A DNA stretch of 64,000 bases from Rhodomicrobium vannielii ATCC 17100 (GCF_000166055.1 NC_014664.1:558001-622000), one strand, 5' to 3'; shown: positions 44,519-54,159, counted from the stretch's first letter. The notes: generated by a model from the sequence alone, not told the origin. Numbers and translations: made by a program.

Positions 44519-45775
44519 ATGATGCTCAAACGAAGCCCTTGGCCGGTCATTCTTCAGGTTGTCCCCGAGCTTTCCACGGGCGGCGCGGAGCGTACCGCCA
44601 TCGAGATCGCCGAAGCGGTGACAATGGGCGGCGGCAAGGCGCTTGTGATATCCGAAGGCGGGCGCCTCGAAGACGAGCTTGCGGCTGTCGGCGGCGAGCT
44701 TATCCGCATGTCCGCTGCGACGAAGAACCCGGCGCTTGTACTCGCCAACGCGATGCGGATCGCGCGGCTTGTCCGCGAGCGCGGCGTGAGCCTAGTCCAC
44801 GCCAGAAGCCGTGCGCCTGCCTGGAGCGCGTGGATCGCGGCGCGGCGGGCCAAGCGCACCTTCGTGACGACCTATCACGGCATCTATAACCAGACGGGCC
44901 GGGTCAAGGCGTTCTATAATGGCGTCATGGCCAAAGGCGACGCCGTGATCTGCAACTCCGAATATACCGCGCGCATCGTGCGCGAACGTCACCCGAAGGC
45001 GACGGATCGCGTTGGCGTTATCTATCGCGGTCTCGATGTGGAGCGGTTCGACCCCGCGCTGATCTCGCCTGAGCGCGTCCGCGCGCTTCGCGAAGCGTGG
45101 GGTGTGCCGCCCGGCAAACGAATCGTCCTCATGCCCGCGCGACTCACCCGGTGGAAGGGGCAGCGCGTGCTGGTTGAGGCAGCCGCCCTGCTCAGCGCGC
45201 GCAACCGCGATGGCGATCTCGTTTTTGTGCTCGTCGGCGACGATCAGGGCCGCACGCCCTACCGCGCGGAACTGGCGGCCCTCGTCGAAGCGCGGGGCCT
45301 TGCCGATCGCGTCATCATCGCGGGGCATTGCGACGACATGCCCGCCGCCTTCAAGGCTTCGTGGCTGACGGTCATCGCGTCGATCGAGGCGGAGGCGTTT
45401 GGCCGCGTGTCGGTCGAGTCGCAGGCGATGGGTTGCCCGGTGATCGCGTCGAACATCGGTGCCCTTCCCGAGACGATCGCGCCTGAGCCCGGCATTCTCG
45501 CCAACGCAGGGGCAGACGGCTTTTCCGAGCCGGTGCCAGCAGCCGGGCAAAGACCGTGGCTTTTCGAACCCGGCAATCCCCAGGCTTTGTGCGATTCAAT
45601 TTCGGCCGCGCTTGCGCTCGACGCGGCTGTGCTCGACGCATTCCGTCAGCACGCCATGGAGCGGGCGCGCACGTCTTTTTCGAAGCGCGCCCTTCAGCAT
45701 CAGACGCTTGCGGTCTATGATCGACTCATCGGGACGCAGCTCGCAGCGAATTTCGCTAATGCCGCTTCACGCTGA
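44519..45775 (+). CDS. GT4-family glycosyltransferase
   Basis: A 418-residue GT-B enzyme: N-terminal acceptor domain with PELSTGGAERTAIEIAEAV and TYHGIYNQTGRVKAFYNGVM, C-terminal nucleotide-sugar domain with MPARLTRWKGQRVLVEA and the E-X7-E motif EAFGRVSVESQAMGCPVIAS. Such enzymes build lipopolysaccharide or exopolysaccharide in the cytoplasm. It stands alone, so the product cannot be stated. Confidence 0.9.
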   Translation: MMLKRSPWPVILQVVPELSTGGAERTAIEIAEAVTMGGGKALVISEGGRLEDELAAVGGELIRMSAATKNPALVLANAMRIARLVRERGVSLVHARSRAPAWSAWIAARRAKRTFVTTYHGIYNQTGRVKAFYNGVMAKGDAVICNSEYTARIVRERHPKATDRVGVIYRGLDVERFDPALISPERVRALREAWGVPPGKRIVLMPARLTRWKGQRVLVEAAALLSARNRDGDLVFVLVGDDQGRTPYRAELAALVEARGLADRVIIAGHCDDMPAAFKASWLTVIASIEAEAFGRVSVESQAMGCPVIASNIGALPETIAPEPGILANAGADGFSEPVPAAGQRPWLFEPGNPQALCDSISAALALDAAVLDAFRQHAMERARTSFSKRALQHQTLAVYDRLIGTQLAANFANAASR

Positions 45776-45875
45776 AAACCGCCAGGCGAGGGCCCGAAAA
45801 CGCGCCGCTAAATTCTTATGCATCAATATGGCGCTTGACTTGTCTAGGCGGTTTTTTATCCTCATTTTATGGGCG

Positions 45876-45894
45876 CGTGCTCGGTTCGAGCACG
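45876..45894 (+). promoter_or_regulatory. infC leader hairpin and promoter region
   Basis: CGTGCTCG-GTT-CGAGCACG, an 8-bp stem in the leader, 40 bases before infC. TTGACT (near 45836) and TATCCT (near 45857) upstream form a plausible housekeeping promoter. Confidence 0.45.
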
Positions 45895-45934
45895 GCCAAA
45901 TTGCCGTTTTCATAAACTACGACAGGAGAGTCCG

Positions 45935-46468
45935 ATACGCCGTCCCATGAGAGGCGCCCCCGTTAAAGAAGGGCCGCGCATTAACGAAGGCATCATCGCT
46001 CGCGACGTCCAATTGATCGACGAAGCTGGCGAAAATCACGGAACAGTTTCGAAGCGCGACGCGCTTGCGAAAGCCCAGGAAGCCGGTCTCGATCTCGTCG
46101 AGATCGCAGTGAACGGGGAAGTCCCCGTCACCAAGATCATGGATTTCGGCAAGTACAAGTTTCAGGCGCAGAAGAAAGCAGCCGAAGCGCGCAAGAAGCA
46201 GAAAACAGTCGAGGTCAAGGAAATCAAGCTTCGGCCGAACATCGACACGAACGACTACAATGTGAAGATGCGGTCGATCAAAAAGTTCTTCGAGGAAGGC
46301 GACAAGGTCAAAGTGACGCTTCGTTTCCGCGGCCGTGAAATGGCTCACCAAGACATCGGCATGCAGCTTTTGCTCCAGGTGAAAGAGGAAACGACCGCCA
46401 TCGCCAAGGTCGAGCTGGAGCCGCGACTCGAAGGCCGTCAGATGATCATGGTGCTCGCACCTAGATAA
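45935..46468 (+). CDS. infC: Translation initiation factor IF-3, with ATA start
   Basis: A 177-residue IF-3 that binds the 30S subunit and checks start codons. [11 protein letters not shown], the N-domain, the Lys-rich linker [20 protein letters not shown] and the C-domain [20 protein letters not shown] are clear. The start is most probably ATA at 45935: AGGAG lies 6 bases before it, and the resulting [15 protein letters not shown] matches relatives. The first ATG (45947) is too far from that site. Rare starts at infC are known for autoregulation, since IF-3 rejects them. Confidence 0.93.
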   Translation: MRRPMRGAPVKEGPRINEGIIARDVQLIDEAGENHGTVSKRDALAKAQEAGLDLVEIAVNGEVPVTKIMDFGKYKFQAQKKAAEARKKQKTVEVKEIKLRPNIDTNDYNVKMRSIKKFFEEGDKVKVTLRFRGREMAHQDIGMQLLLQVKEETTAIAKVELEPRLEGRQMIMVLAPR

Positions 46469-46511
46469 CGCTGAATCGGCACGGCTGGAGATGCGCCGCA
46501 AGTTGCGGATG

Positions 46512-46538
46512 CCGGGTTCTTTGCCCGGTTGATTTTTT
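46512..46538 (+). terminator. Rho-independent terminator after infC
   Basis: CCGGG-TTCTTTG-CCCGG followed by TTGATTTTTT. Confidence 0.7.
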
Positions 46539-46671
46539 GCGCGAACGCGCGCATGTTTTCCCCGTGTTGAAATAGTTTTTTACCTGTTGCCCAATATTCG
46601 CCTGATCCTATATTATGGTGGGTGGGTGACCGGCGACTGAATCCAGAACGGTGCAACACAAAAATACTGAA

Positions 46672-47271
46672 ATGACAATCAAAGTAACCGGCAAAAATAT
46701 CGATCTCGGAGAAAGTCTCCGCGAATACGCTCTCAATCGGGTCGAGTCCGCGCTTGATAAATACTCGGGGCGCTCGGTTTCAGGGCAAATCAGCGTTGAG
46801 AAAAACACCGACGGATTCTTCTCGCATTGCGCGATTCACCTTGAGAGTGGCCTCGACCTTCAGTCGACCGGCACCGGTGTGGATGGCTATGCCAGTGTGG
46901 ATTCCGCCATGGAGCGCCTGGAAAAACGGTTACGCCGTTACAAGCGCCGGATTGATGACCATGGCCAGGGCGACGCAGCCGCGCTGCAATTTGAAAGCGC
47001 GGGTGTCGACTATATCATCGATGTGGAAAGCGCGGACGAGTCCGCCGATACGCATGACGGGGACGGTGCGCCCGCGGTGATCGCGGAGAGCCCGGTGCAG
47101 GTCAAGGCGCTCTCGGTCAGCGACGCGGTGATGCAACTGGATCTTGCCGACAAATCTTTTCTTGTGTTTCGCAACGCTGCGCACGGCGGAATCAACGTCG
47201 TTTATCGGCGCGCTGACGGCAACATCGGATGGATTGACACCGGCGGCGCTGTCACAAGCGCGAAATCGTAA
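46672..47271 (+). CDS. hpf: Ribosome hibernation-promoting factor, long form
   Basis: A 199-residue long HPF that forms inactive 100S ribosomes in stationary phase. The N-terminal S30AE domain starts TIKVTGKNIDLGESLREYAL; an acidic linker (ESADESADTHDGDGAP) leads to the C-terminal dimerisation domain (KSFLVFRNAAHGGINVVYRR). In many proteobacteria rpoN precedes this gene; here infC does. The start is uncertain: ATG 46672 or GTG 46651. ptsN follows. Confidence 0.92.
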   Translation: MTIKVTGKNIDLGESLREYALNRVESALDKYSGRSVSGQISVEKNTDGFFSHCAIHLESGLDLQSTGTGVDGYASVDSAMERLEKRLRRYKRRIDDHGQGDAAALQFESAGVDYIIDVESADESADTHDGDGAPAVIAESPVQVKALSVSDAVMQLDLADKSFLVFRNAAHGGINVVYRRADGNIGWIDTGGAVTSAKS

Positions 47272-47307
47272 TGGTGCTTGATGCGGGCAGCATATGGAGG
47301 ATTACGC

Positions 47308-47784
47308 GTGGGACACGATATGGATTTGAGTGACCTGATAACGCCCTACGGCGTGATCCCGTCTCTCAAGGCAGCGAACAAGAAGCAGGCGCTTAAAATT
47401 CTGTCCGAACGCGCGGCCGATCTGACAGGGCTGAACAGCGTCGAGATCTTCAACATCCTGATCCAGCGTGAGCGGCTCGGTTCGACCGGCGTCGGCTCCG
47501 GCATTGCGATCCCGCACGGCAAATTGACCACCATCAAGGCGAGCGTCGGCGTATTCGCCCGCCTTGAAGAGCCGCTCGATTTCGATTCGATCGACGAGGA
47601 GCCCGTCGACATCATCATGCTGCTTCTTGCGCCGGAAAGTGCTGGCGCGGATCATCTGAAAGCACTGGCGCGCGTGTCGCGTCTGCTGCGCGACCAGAAA
47701 TCCGTGGATAAGCTGCGTGCTTGCCGCGACCGGGCCGCGATCTATGCGGTGCTCACCGAGAAGGCCGCGTCGCACGCCGCTTAG
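47308..47784 (+). CDS. ptsN: PtsN, EIIA-Ntr of the nitrogen phosphotransferase system
   Basis: A 158-residue EIIA-Ntr. The phosphorylated His is in GSGIAIPHGKLTTIK; IIMLLLAPESAGADHLKALA is the other family motif. It passes nitrogen and potassium status to targets rather than moving sugar. The GTG at 47308 with GGAGGA six bases upstream is preferred over the ATG at 47320. The hpf-ptsN pairing is typical of proteobacteria. Confidence 0.93.
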   Translation: MGHDMDLSDLITPYGVIPSLKAANKKQALKILSERAADLTGLNSVEIFNILIQRERLGSTGVGSGIAIPHGKLTTIKASVGVFARLEEPLDFDSIDEEPVDIIMLLLAPESAGADHLKALARVSRLLRDQKSVDKLRACRDRAAIYAVLTEKAASHAA

Positions 47785-47830
47785 GCGGACGGGCCTCCGC
47801 GCCGCCTTATCCTTTCGATGGCAAGTGTTT

Positions 47831-47860
47831 GCGGCCGGTTTTCTCCGGCCGTTATTTTTT
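47831..47860 (+). terminator. Rho-independent terminator after ptsN
   Basis: CGGCCGG-TTTTCT-CCGGCCG followed by TTATTTTTT. The remaining bases to 48058 hold nothing evident. Confidence 0.85.
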
Positions 47861-48058
47861 GCGGTTCAAGCAAGCGTCCATGCGCCGAGCAACAGGCTGC
47901 GATTTCGCAGATGTAAGCCAACGCCGGATCACCCTGCGATCCGATGCGATTCGACGCAGAGAACTCGACCCCAACCGAAATTGGTCCGCAATCTAAGCGC
48001 TGCGAGTCGTTGCTGGCGCGACATGTTCTCGAATGGCGGCGTGTCGCGCCAAGCTGCC

Positions 48059-48814
48059 TTAAGGCCGCGGCTTCTCATAAACGGCGATCATCGGTCCAAG
48101 CCCGAACAGCACATTGCCGCTGCGCGTGCCGGGCACGAACAGTGCGGGCGCGGTGCCGCCGTCGAGAAACAGCGCGTTCCTGCATTTCAGCCCATCGCGG
48201 AACAGCCGCATGAATGTGTCGAACGGAACGCCGCCGTCCGAGATCGCGAAAACGACGCTCTTGTCGCCGCGAACGCAGACGCCGTCGCGCGGTTTCGCAG
48301 AGACGTTTGCCTTCGCGATTCGCGGATGCAATTTGCCGTCGATCACCAGCATAGGCCCCGATTGCGTCGCAAAATTCGCCTTCGGCTTCTTCTTGAGGAA
48401 GGCGCCAGTCTCCATCACCCCAGCTTCAGCTTCCCCAAAATAAAAAATGCCGTTCGGCCTGAGGTGGAAATTCCCGGGGCCAGGCCGCGTGTTGGCGCGC
48501 ACGAGTTCGCGGCCGTTCTCGACATGGAGGCCGACGGGCTTGTAGTCCGGGTGGAACATGCCGCCATTAAGGGCGAAGGCGAGCCGCCCGCCGCGCTCGT
48601 CGGTTTTGGGCAGCGCGCTGAGATAGGTATAGGGGCCGCCGTCAGGCTTCTGCCAGAACAGCCTGACCGCGAAGCGGTCCAGCGAAGCCTCGCACAACGT
48701 ATAGCCGTTGCCCTCGAAAGCGTACGGCTTGCACGTTTGCGCCGCTGCTTCACTTGAGCCACAGAACGCCGCCATCGCGATGAAAGCAGTAGCGCGGAGC
48801 ATGATCTTTCTCAT
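48059..48814 (-). CDS. Secreted phosphodiester glycosidase-domain protein (NAGPA/DUF2233)
   Basis: A 251-residue protein with signal peptide (MRKIMLRATAFIAMAAFCGS, cleavage near AAAQ). Family motifs are LAFALNGGMFHPDYKPVGLH, SGPMLVIDGKLHP, VFAISDGGVPFDTF and LFLDGGTAPALFVPG. The family includes the human uncovering enzyme that removes GlcNAc from mannose-6-phosphate; bacterial members act in the envelope on unknown substrates. Paired cysteines at the N-terminus may form a disulfide. Confidence 0.85.
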   Translation of the reverse strand: MRKIMLRATAFIAMAAFCGSSEAAAQTCKPYAFEGNGYTLCEASLDRFAVRLFWQKPDGGPYTYLSALPKTDERGGRLAFALNGGMFHPDYKPVGLHVENGRELVRANTRPGPGNFHLRPNGIFYFGEAEAGVMETGAFLKKKPKANFATQSGPMLVIDGKLHPRIAKANVSAKPRDGVCVRGDKSVVFAISDGGVPFDTFMRLFRDGLKCRNALFLDGGTAPALFVPGTRSGNVLFGLGPMIAVYEKPRP

Positions 48815-48982
48815 TCTGTTCACTAGGAAACGAAGATTGATTCGATGCGGAGATTTACTCCGAGGCGTTTCTTGAGGCGGGCGGGCTACGGGCACAAAAC
48901 CTTGGCTTGTCCGACCACGATATCGGCTTTGGGCATCTCGCCGGCAGCGACGGGATGCGCTTTCGGCGGGCGGAGCGGGACT

Positions 48983-50017
48983 ATGCCGGACTATGGGAAC
49001 AGCCAGGCGCAGGGTCAAGTCCGTGCTCGCGCGCGCAAGCTTCCGATTGCGAGACGGCGCGCATTCGGCCAATCATCGTTTCGTAACCGCTCGAATGCGA
49101 ATTTCAGCGACTCCCTGAGGAATGCCGCCTTGTCGTTCAATGTCCGGGCCAGAGCCGCCAAACTTGCATTCGCCAGGCAGCGGAAGCGGTACACGCCGCT
49201 TCACGTGCTGGTGCGCGTGTGGAAGTCGATCGCGGCGGACAATATCAGCCTGCTGGCGGCCGGTGTCGCGTTCTATGCGCTGCTCGCGATTTTCCCGGGC
49301 CTCGTGTTCTTCGTCGCGGTTTTCGGGCTGCTAGCGGAGACGGGGCAGGTGCAGAATTTTCTGCTCACGCTGAAGGACGTGCTGCCGACGGAAGCGTGGG
49401 AGGCGATCAACGCGCAAGTCGAGGTGCTCGTCCGCCAGAATACGACATCGCTTTCTCTCGCCACGATGATCTCGCTCGGCCTTGCCTTTATCAACGCCCG
49501 GCTTGGTGTCTATGCGCTGATGAGTGCGCTCAACGGCGTCTACAGACGAACCGAGACGCGAAGTTTTGCGCATACGAACAGCCTCGCGATCCTGTTCACG
49601 CTCGGCGCGCTCGCCGTGCTCGCCTTCAATATCCTCGTGGTCGCGGCGGTTCCCGGCATCTTCCGCCTCGTCGGCATTTCGGAATTCACCAACGCGGTGC
49701 TGCATTATGCGCGATGGCCGGCGCTTGCCATTATCGTGGCGTTGAGCCTCGCGGTGGTGTATCGGTACGGACCGGATCGGAAAGACGCGCATTGGCGATG
49801 GGTTTCGCTTGGTTCGCTTGCGGCAACAGCGCTCTGGCTTGCGGCATCAACGGGCTTTTCATGGTACGTGTCTGCGTTTAATTCATACGACCGGATCTAC
49901 GGCTCGTTCGGAGCCGTTGTTATTCTGCTCTACTGGCTCTGGCTGACAGCTTTTGCCGCACTCATGGGAGCAGAACTGGACATGCAAATTCAGACCGCGC
50001 TAGAAGAACGCCAATGA
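48983..50017 (+). CDS. YihY/BrkB-family inner-membrane protein
   Basis: A 344-residue membrane protein with an Arg-rich cytoplasmic N-terminus of ~75 residues and six helices. Family motifs: NISLLAAGVAFYALLAIFPG, and the end GSFGAVVILLYWLWLTAFAA followed by LMGAELD. It was once misread as ribonuclease BN; function is unsettled. The ATG at 48983 has GGAGCGG upstream; earlier starts are possible. Its stop overlaps bchI by 4 bp, which ties it to the bacteriochlorophyll operon. Confidence 0.85.
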   Translation: MPDYGNSQAQGQVRARARKLPIARRRAFGQSSFRNRSNANFSDSLRNAALSFNVRARAAKLAFARQRKRYTPLHVLVRVWKSIAADNISLLAAGVAFYALLAIFPGLVFFVAVFGLLAETGQVQNFLLTLKDVLPTEAWEAINAQVEVLVRQNTTSLSLATMISLGLAFINARLGVYALMSALNGVYRRTETRSFAHTNSLAILFTLGALAVLAFNILVVAAVPGIFRLVGISEFTNAVLHYARWPALAIIVALSLAVVYRYGPDRKDAHWRWVSLGSLAATALWLAASTGFSWYVSAFNSYDRIYGSFGAVVILLYWLWLTAFAALMGAELDMQIQTALEERQ

Positions 50018-51042
50018 CCCGCCCAGTTTATCCTTTTTCCGCCATCGTAGGACAAGACGAGCTCAAGCTTGCCTTGATCATCTCCGCTATCGATCCATCG
50101 ATTGGCGGCGTCCTGGCTTTCGGTGATCGCGGAACCGGCAAGTCGACCACGGTTCGGGCGCTTGCCGCACTGCTTCCCCCGGTTCGCGCCGTGCGCGATT
50201 GCCGCTTCAACTGCGACCCCGACGGGTCCAACCTGTGCGAGGAATGCCGCGAGAAGCTGCGCGAAGGCGAGAAGCTCGTCGCGCGCTTCATCCGCGTGCC
50301 GGTGGTCGACCTGCCGCTCGGTGCGACGGAAGATCGCGTCGTGGGCGCGCTCGACCTCGAAAAGGCACTGACGCGCGGCGAGAAAGCATTCGAGACGGGG
50401 CTTCTGGCCCGCGCTAATCGCGGCTTCCTCTATATCGACGAAGTGAACCTCCTCGAAGACTTCCTCGTGGACCTGCTGCTCGACGTGGCGGCTTCCGGCG
50501 AGAACGTCGTCGAGCGCGAGGGCATGAGCCTGCGCCATCCCGCGCGCTTCGTGCTTATCGGTTCCGGTAACCCGGAAGAGGGCGAGCTTCGCCCGCAGCT
50601 TCTCGACCGCTTCGGCCTTTCGGTTGAGGTGCGTACGCCGCAGGATCTGGCATCGCGCATCGAGGTCGTCCGCCGCCGCGACGGCTTCGAGCGTGATCCG
50701 CACGGCTTCGCGGCCGCGTGGCGCGGTGAAAACCGCAAGCTCCGCCGCAAGGTGGCGACCGCGCGCGCCCGCGTCAACCTCATCGCCGTGCCGGATTCGA
50801 TCCTCGAAGATTCGGCCAAGCTCTGCCTCGCTCTCGGCACCGACGGGCTTCGCGGCGAACTTACGCTGATGCGTGCCGCCCGCGCGCTCGCCGCGTATGA
50901 GGGCGCGGAAACCGTGACGCAAAAGCATCTCATATCCATCGCGCCGCCCGCCCTGCGCCATCGCCTGCGCCGCGATCCGCTCGACGAGGCGGGTTCGTCG
51001 GTGCGCGTCGATATGGCGCTTGAGAAAGCGTTCAGCGCATGA
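50014..51042 (+). CDS. bchI: Magnesium chelatase subunit I
   Basis: A 342-residue AAA+ ATPase that, with BchD and BchH, inserts Mg into protoporphyrin IX, the first committed step to bacteriochlorophyll. Walker A is GDRGTGKST (37-45), Walker B GFLYIDEVNLLED; IVGQDELKLALI opens the domain and the arginine-finger region is LLDRFGLSVEV. Cysteines in CRFNCDP and CEEC may make the enzyme redox-sensitive, as in plant CHLI. Overlaps its neighbours by 4 bp on both sides. Confidence 0.97.
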   Translation: MTRPVYPFSAIVGQDELKLALIISAIDPSIGGVLAFGDRGTGKSTTVRALAALLPPVRAVRDCRFNCDPDGSNLCEECREKLREGEKLVARFIRVPVVDLPLGATEDRVVGALDLEKALTRGEKAFETGLLARANRGFLYIDEVNLLEDFLVDLLLDVAASGENVVEREGMSLRHPARFVLIGSGNPEEGELRPQLLDRFGLSVEVRTPQDLASRIEVVRRRDGFERDPHGFAAAWRGENRKLRRKVATARARVNLIAVPDSILEDSAKLCLALGTDGLRGELTLMRAARALAAYEGAETVTQKHLISIAPPALRHRLRRDPLDEAGSSVRVDMALEKAFSA

Positions 51043-52856
51043 TGAACGGCGGCGGCGAGGCGGAAGAACGCTCGCTGTGGGAAGAAGCCGTCATGGCGGC
51101 TTCCCTGTTCGCCGTCGACCCGGTGGGGCTTGGCGGTATCGCCGTCGCCTCGAAATACGGGCCGGTGCGCGACAGCTGGATGGACTTCCTGAGAAGCATC
51201 GTGCCGGGCTGGGCGCCGTTCCGCAAGCTGCCGCTCTACGCGGCGGACGAGCGGTTGTTCGGCGGCTTGGACCTCGCGGCGACGCTCGCGCGTGGCAAGC
51301 CGGTCGCCGAGCGCGGCCTTCTCGCTGAAATGGATCGCGGCTTCCTCGTCATCCCATCGGCCGAGCGCATGGAGTCGGGGCTAGCCTCGCGGCTCGGCCT
51401 CGTGATCGACGCGGGCGCGGTGCATGTGGAGCGCGAGGCGGCTTCGCTGATGCATCCCGCGCGCTTCGGCGTGATCGCGCTCGACGAGAGCGAGTCTGGC
51501 GACGACGAAACGCCACCCGCCGCGCTTCTGGAGCGCCTCGGCCTTCGCATCGACCTTACCGACGTGACGTGGCGCGATGTCGGCCTGTCCGATACGACGC
51601 TCGAAGAGATCGAGGCGGCGCAGGCGCGTCTGCCGAAGGTCGTCGTGCCCGATAACATCATCGCGGGGCTTGTATCGGCCGCCGTGTCGTTCGGCATCCA
51701 GACGCTTCGCGCGCCGGTTTTTGCCGTCCGTGCCGCTCGCGCTTCGGCGGCGCTTGCGGGCCGCGACGAAGCCAACGAGGAAGACGCAGGGCTTGCCGCA
51801 ATGTTCGTGCTCGCCCCTCGCGCGACGCGCATGCCCGAGCCGATGGAAGATCAGGCTCCGCCCGAGCCACCTCCGCCGGAGCCGCAGGACGACAAGGAAG
51901 AGGACGGCAAGGGCGGTGGCGAGAGCGGCGAGAACGAAACCGCCCCCGAGGACGACAAGGCGCTTACCGACATGATCATTGCGGCAGCCGCTGCCGCAAT
52001 GCCGAAGGAAATGCTGGTGAAGGCCGCCGCGAAGCCGTTTCGCGTGCCGCCATCCGCGCCCATGGGCAAGGCCGGGGCCGAACGCACGAATGCCGCGCGC
52101 GGCCGTCCGGCTGGCGTGCGCCGTGGCATGCCCAAGCCCGGATCGCCGTTGAGCCTGCTCGAAACGCTGCGGGCCGCAGCACCGTGGCAGAAAATTCGCA
52201 AATCGATGCTCGATAAGGCGATCGGCGCCGGTGGACGCCTCGACAGGATCGAGGTCCGAAGCGACGACTTCCGCATCAAGCGGCTGAAGGCGCGCTCGCA
52301 GACCGCCACGATCTTCGCTGTCGACGCCTCCGGCTCCGCCGCCATGCAGCGCCTCGCCGAGACGAAGGGCGCGGTCGAGCTTCTGCTCGCCGAATGCTAC
52401 ATCCGCCGCGATCAGGTGGCGCTCGTCGCCTTTCGTGGCACGCGGGCGGAAATTCTCCTGCCGCCGACTCGGTCGCTGACGCGCGCCAAGAAAAGCCTCG
52501 CGGCGCTCGCGGGCGGCGGCGGTACACCGCTCGCCTCGGGCATCGATGCGGCTGGCGCGCTGGCGCTCAACATCCGCCGTCGAGGCATCTCGCCCCTCGT
52601 CGTGTTCTTAACCGACGGGAAAGCCAATATCGCGGCAGACGGGAAGCCGGGCCGCGAACGCGCTCAAAATGACGCGAACACAGCCGGTCGGCGCTTGCGC
52701 GCGGAGGGTATCGCCACGATCTTGGTAGATACATCTCCGAGGCCGCAGGTGCAGGCTGAGAAGCTTGCGCAGGAGATGGCGGCACGCTACGTGCCGATGC
52801 CCTACGCGAACGCGGCCGCGATATCGAAGGCTGCGAAAATGGCTGCTAAGGGATGA
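51039..52856 (+). CDS. bchD: Magnesium chelatase subunit D
   Basis: A 605-residue BchD: an N-terminal degenerate AAA+ domain without a working Walker A, a Pro/acidic linker (EDQAPPEPPPPEPQDDKEED), and a C-terminal von Willebrand A domain with a MIDAS-type start IFAVDASGSAAMQRLAE. It forms the ring with BchI that powers BchH. bchH itself is not in the window. In the tight order bchI-bchD-bchO. Confidence 0.97.
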   Translation: MMNGGGEAEERSLWEEAVMAASLFAVDPVGLGGIAVASKYGPVRDSWMDFLRSIVPGWAPFRKLPLYAADERLFGGLDLAATLARGKPVAERGLLAEMDRGFLVIPSAERMESGLASRLGLVIDAGAVHVEREAASLMHPARFGVIALDESESGDDETPPAALLERLGLRIDLTDVTWRDVGLSDTTLEEIEAAQARLPKVVVPDNIIAGLVSAAVSFGIQTLRAPVFAVRAARASAALAGRDEANEEDAGLAAMFVLAPRATRMPEPMEDQAPPEPPPPEPQDDKEEDGKGGGESGENETAPEDDKALTDMIIAAAAAAMPKEMLVKAAAKPFRVPPSAPMGKAGAERTNAARGRPAGVRRGMPKPGSPLSLLETLRAAAPWQKIRKSMLDKAIGAGGRLDRIEVRSDDFRIKRLKARSQTATIFAVDASGSAAMQRLAETKGAVELLLAECYIRRDQVALVAFRGTRAEILLPPTRSLTRAKKSLAALAGGGGTPLASGIDAAGALALNIRRRGISPLVVFLTDGKANIAADGKPGRERAQNDANTAGRRLRAEGIATILVDTSPRPQVQAEKLAQEMAARYVPMPYANAAAISKAAKMAAKG

Positions 52857-53776
52857 CAGCGTTAAAATGGGAACGGGACGGCCTTCACTGGCCGAACCGT
52901 GCCGCGAGTCGATTTGTGTCCGCCGGCGGGCTGCGCTGGCATGTGCAGGAAATGGGTAGCGGGCCGACCGTGCTTCTGCTGCACGGGACGGGGGCTTCCA
53001 CGCATTCGTGGCGGCATTTCATGCCGATCCTCGCACGGCGCTTCCGCGTGATCGCGCCGGACCTGCCCGGCCACGGCTTCACGGAAGCGCCGCGCACCTC
53101 GTCGCTGCTCACGCTGCCGCACATGGCGCAGGCCATCGCGACCTTGCTCGGCACGCTTCACGTCAAGCCCGACCTCGCCATCGGCCACTCCGCGGGCTCG
53201 GCGATCCTGTGCCGCATGGCGCTCGACGGCAAGCTCGGCGCACAGGCGATCATCAGCCTGAACGGCGCCTTCCTTCCGTTCCCCGGCATCGCCTCGCAAC
53301 TCTTTCCCATGATCGCGCGCGCGCTGTTCCTGAACCCTTTCGTGCCCGGCTATTTCGCCTGGAAGGCCCGCGACAAGGTCACCGTCCGCAGGCTGATCGA
53401 AGGCACCGGCTCTCATCTTGATGCGGAGGGACTTGCCCAGTATGGACTTCTTCTCGGAAACTCGACGCACATTGCATCCGCGCTCGGCATGATGGCGAAC
53501 TGGGATCTGCAATCCCTGTCGAACGACCTGCCGAAACTCAAGACGAAGCTGACGCTCATCGCCTGCACCGAAGACAAGGCCGTGCCGAGCCAGGTTGCGT
53601 TCAAGGTTTACAACATGGTCCCCGGCTCGAAGGTCATCCTCCTGCGGCACATGGGCCATCTCGCCCACGAGGAAAAGCCGCAGGAAGTCGTCGATATCGT
53701 CTTTGCCGAAGCCGAAAGATACGGAATACTCGCGAAGGACGAATACCCGGCAGAACCGCAACCCGCCGCAGAATAG
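52853..53776 (+). CDS. bchO: BchO, magnesium-chelatase-associated alpha/beta hydrolase
   Basis: A 307-residue alpha/beta hydrolase found with bchID in purple bacteria and needed in an undefined way for bacteriochlorophyll. LLHGTGASTHSWRHFMPILA is the oxyanion region, GHSAGSAI the nucleophile elbow, and HMGHLAHEEKP carries the catalytic His. The start overlaps bchD (ATGA). Confidence 0.93.
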   Translation: MTALKWERDGLHWPNRAASRFVSAGGLRWHVQEMGSGPTVLLLHGTGASTHSWRHFMPILARRFRVIAPDLPGHGFTEAPRTSSLLTLPHMAQAIATLLGTLHVKPDLAIGHSAGSAILCRMALDGKLGAQAIISLNGAFLPFPGIASQLFPMIARALFLNPFVPGYFAWKARDKVTVRRLIEGTGSHLDAEGLAQYGLLLGNSTHIASALGMMANWDLQSLSNDLPKLKTKLTLIACTEDKAVPSQVAFKVYNMVPGSKVILLRHMGHLAHEEKPQEVVDIVFAEAERYGILAKDEYPAEPQPAAE

Positions 53777-53820
53777 CGGGTGCACGATTCGCGAATCATC
53801 CGACCTGAAGGAGGCGACCC

Positions 53821-53946
53821 ATGGGCGTGGAAGCGGAGCTTCTTCTGGTACTCGGAGTTCTCGCCTTCGCAGTCTATGAACTCATCAAGACGCGGCGGGC
53901 GTTGCGAAAATCCCGTGAGGAAAAGCCGCCGCCGAAGGGCGAATAG
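53821..53946 (+). CDS. 41-residue single-pass membrane protein after bchO
   Basis: A small frame with a near-perfect ribosome site (AAGGAGG seven bases before the ATG). It encodes MGVEAELLLVLGVLAFAVYE, one membrane helix, then LIKTRRALRKSREEKPPPKG and a final Glu: a positive cytoplasmic tail. It follows bchO by 44 bp in the same direction. No family known; the arrangement suggests a small accessory membrane protein. Confidence 0.7.
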   Translation: MGVEAELLLVLGVLAFAVYELIKTRRALRKSREEKPPPKGE

Positions 53947-54159
53947 CGCTATGGACCGCGCGCGGTGCCGTTATTCCGTCTCATTATAAACCGATTTTGA
54001 CGCTCGACCTCGGAGCCGCTCATCGAAAAGTCATGCTTCGAGCGTTGCGTTTCGACACCCATTGAGAAACCTTGTCCCAAATCGGCCAGATCGAGCCCGC
54101 CAAACCGACGAAGCCGCTCATAGCCAAAACGCCAGGACACGACATTGCAGGCATCTGAC

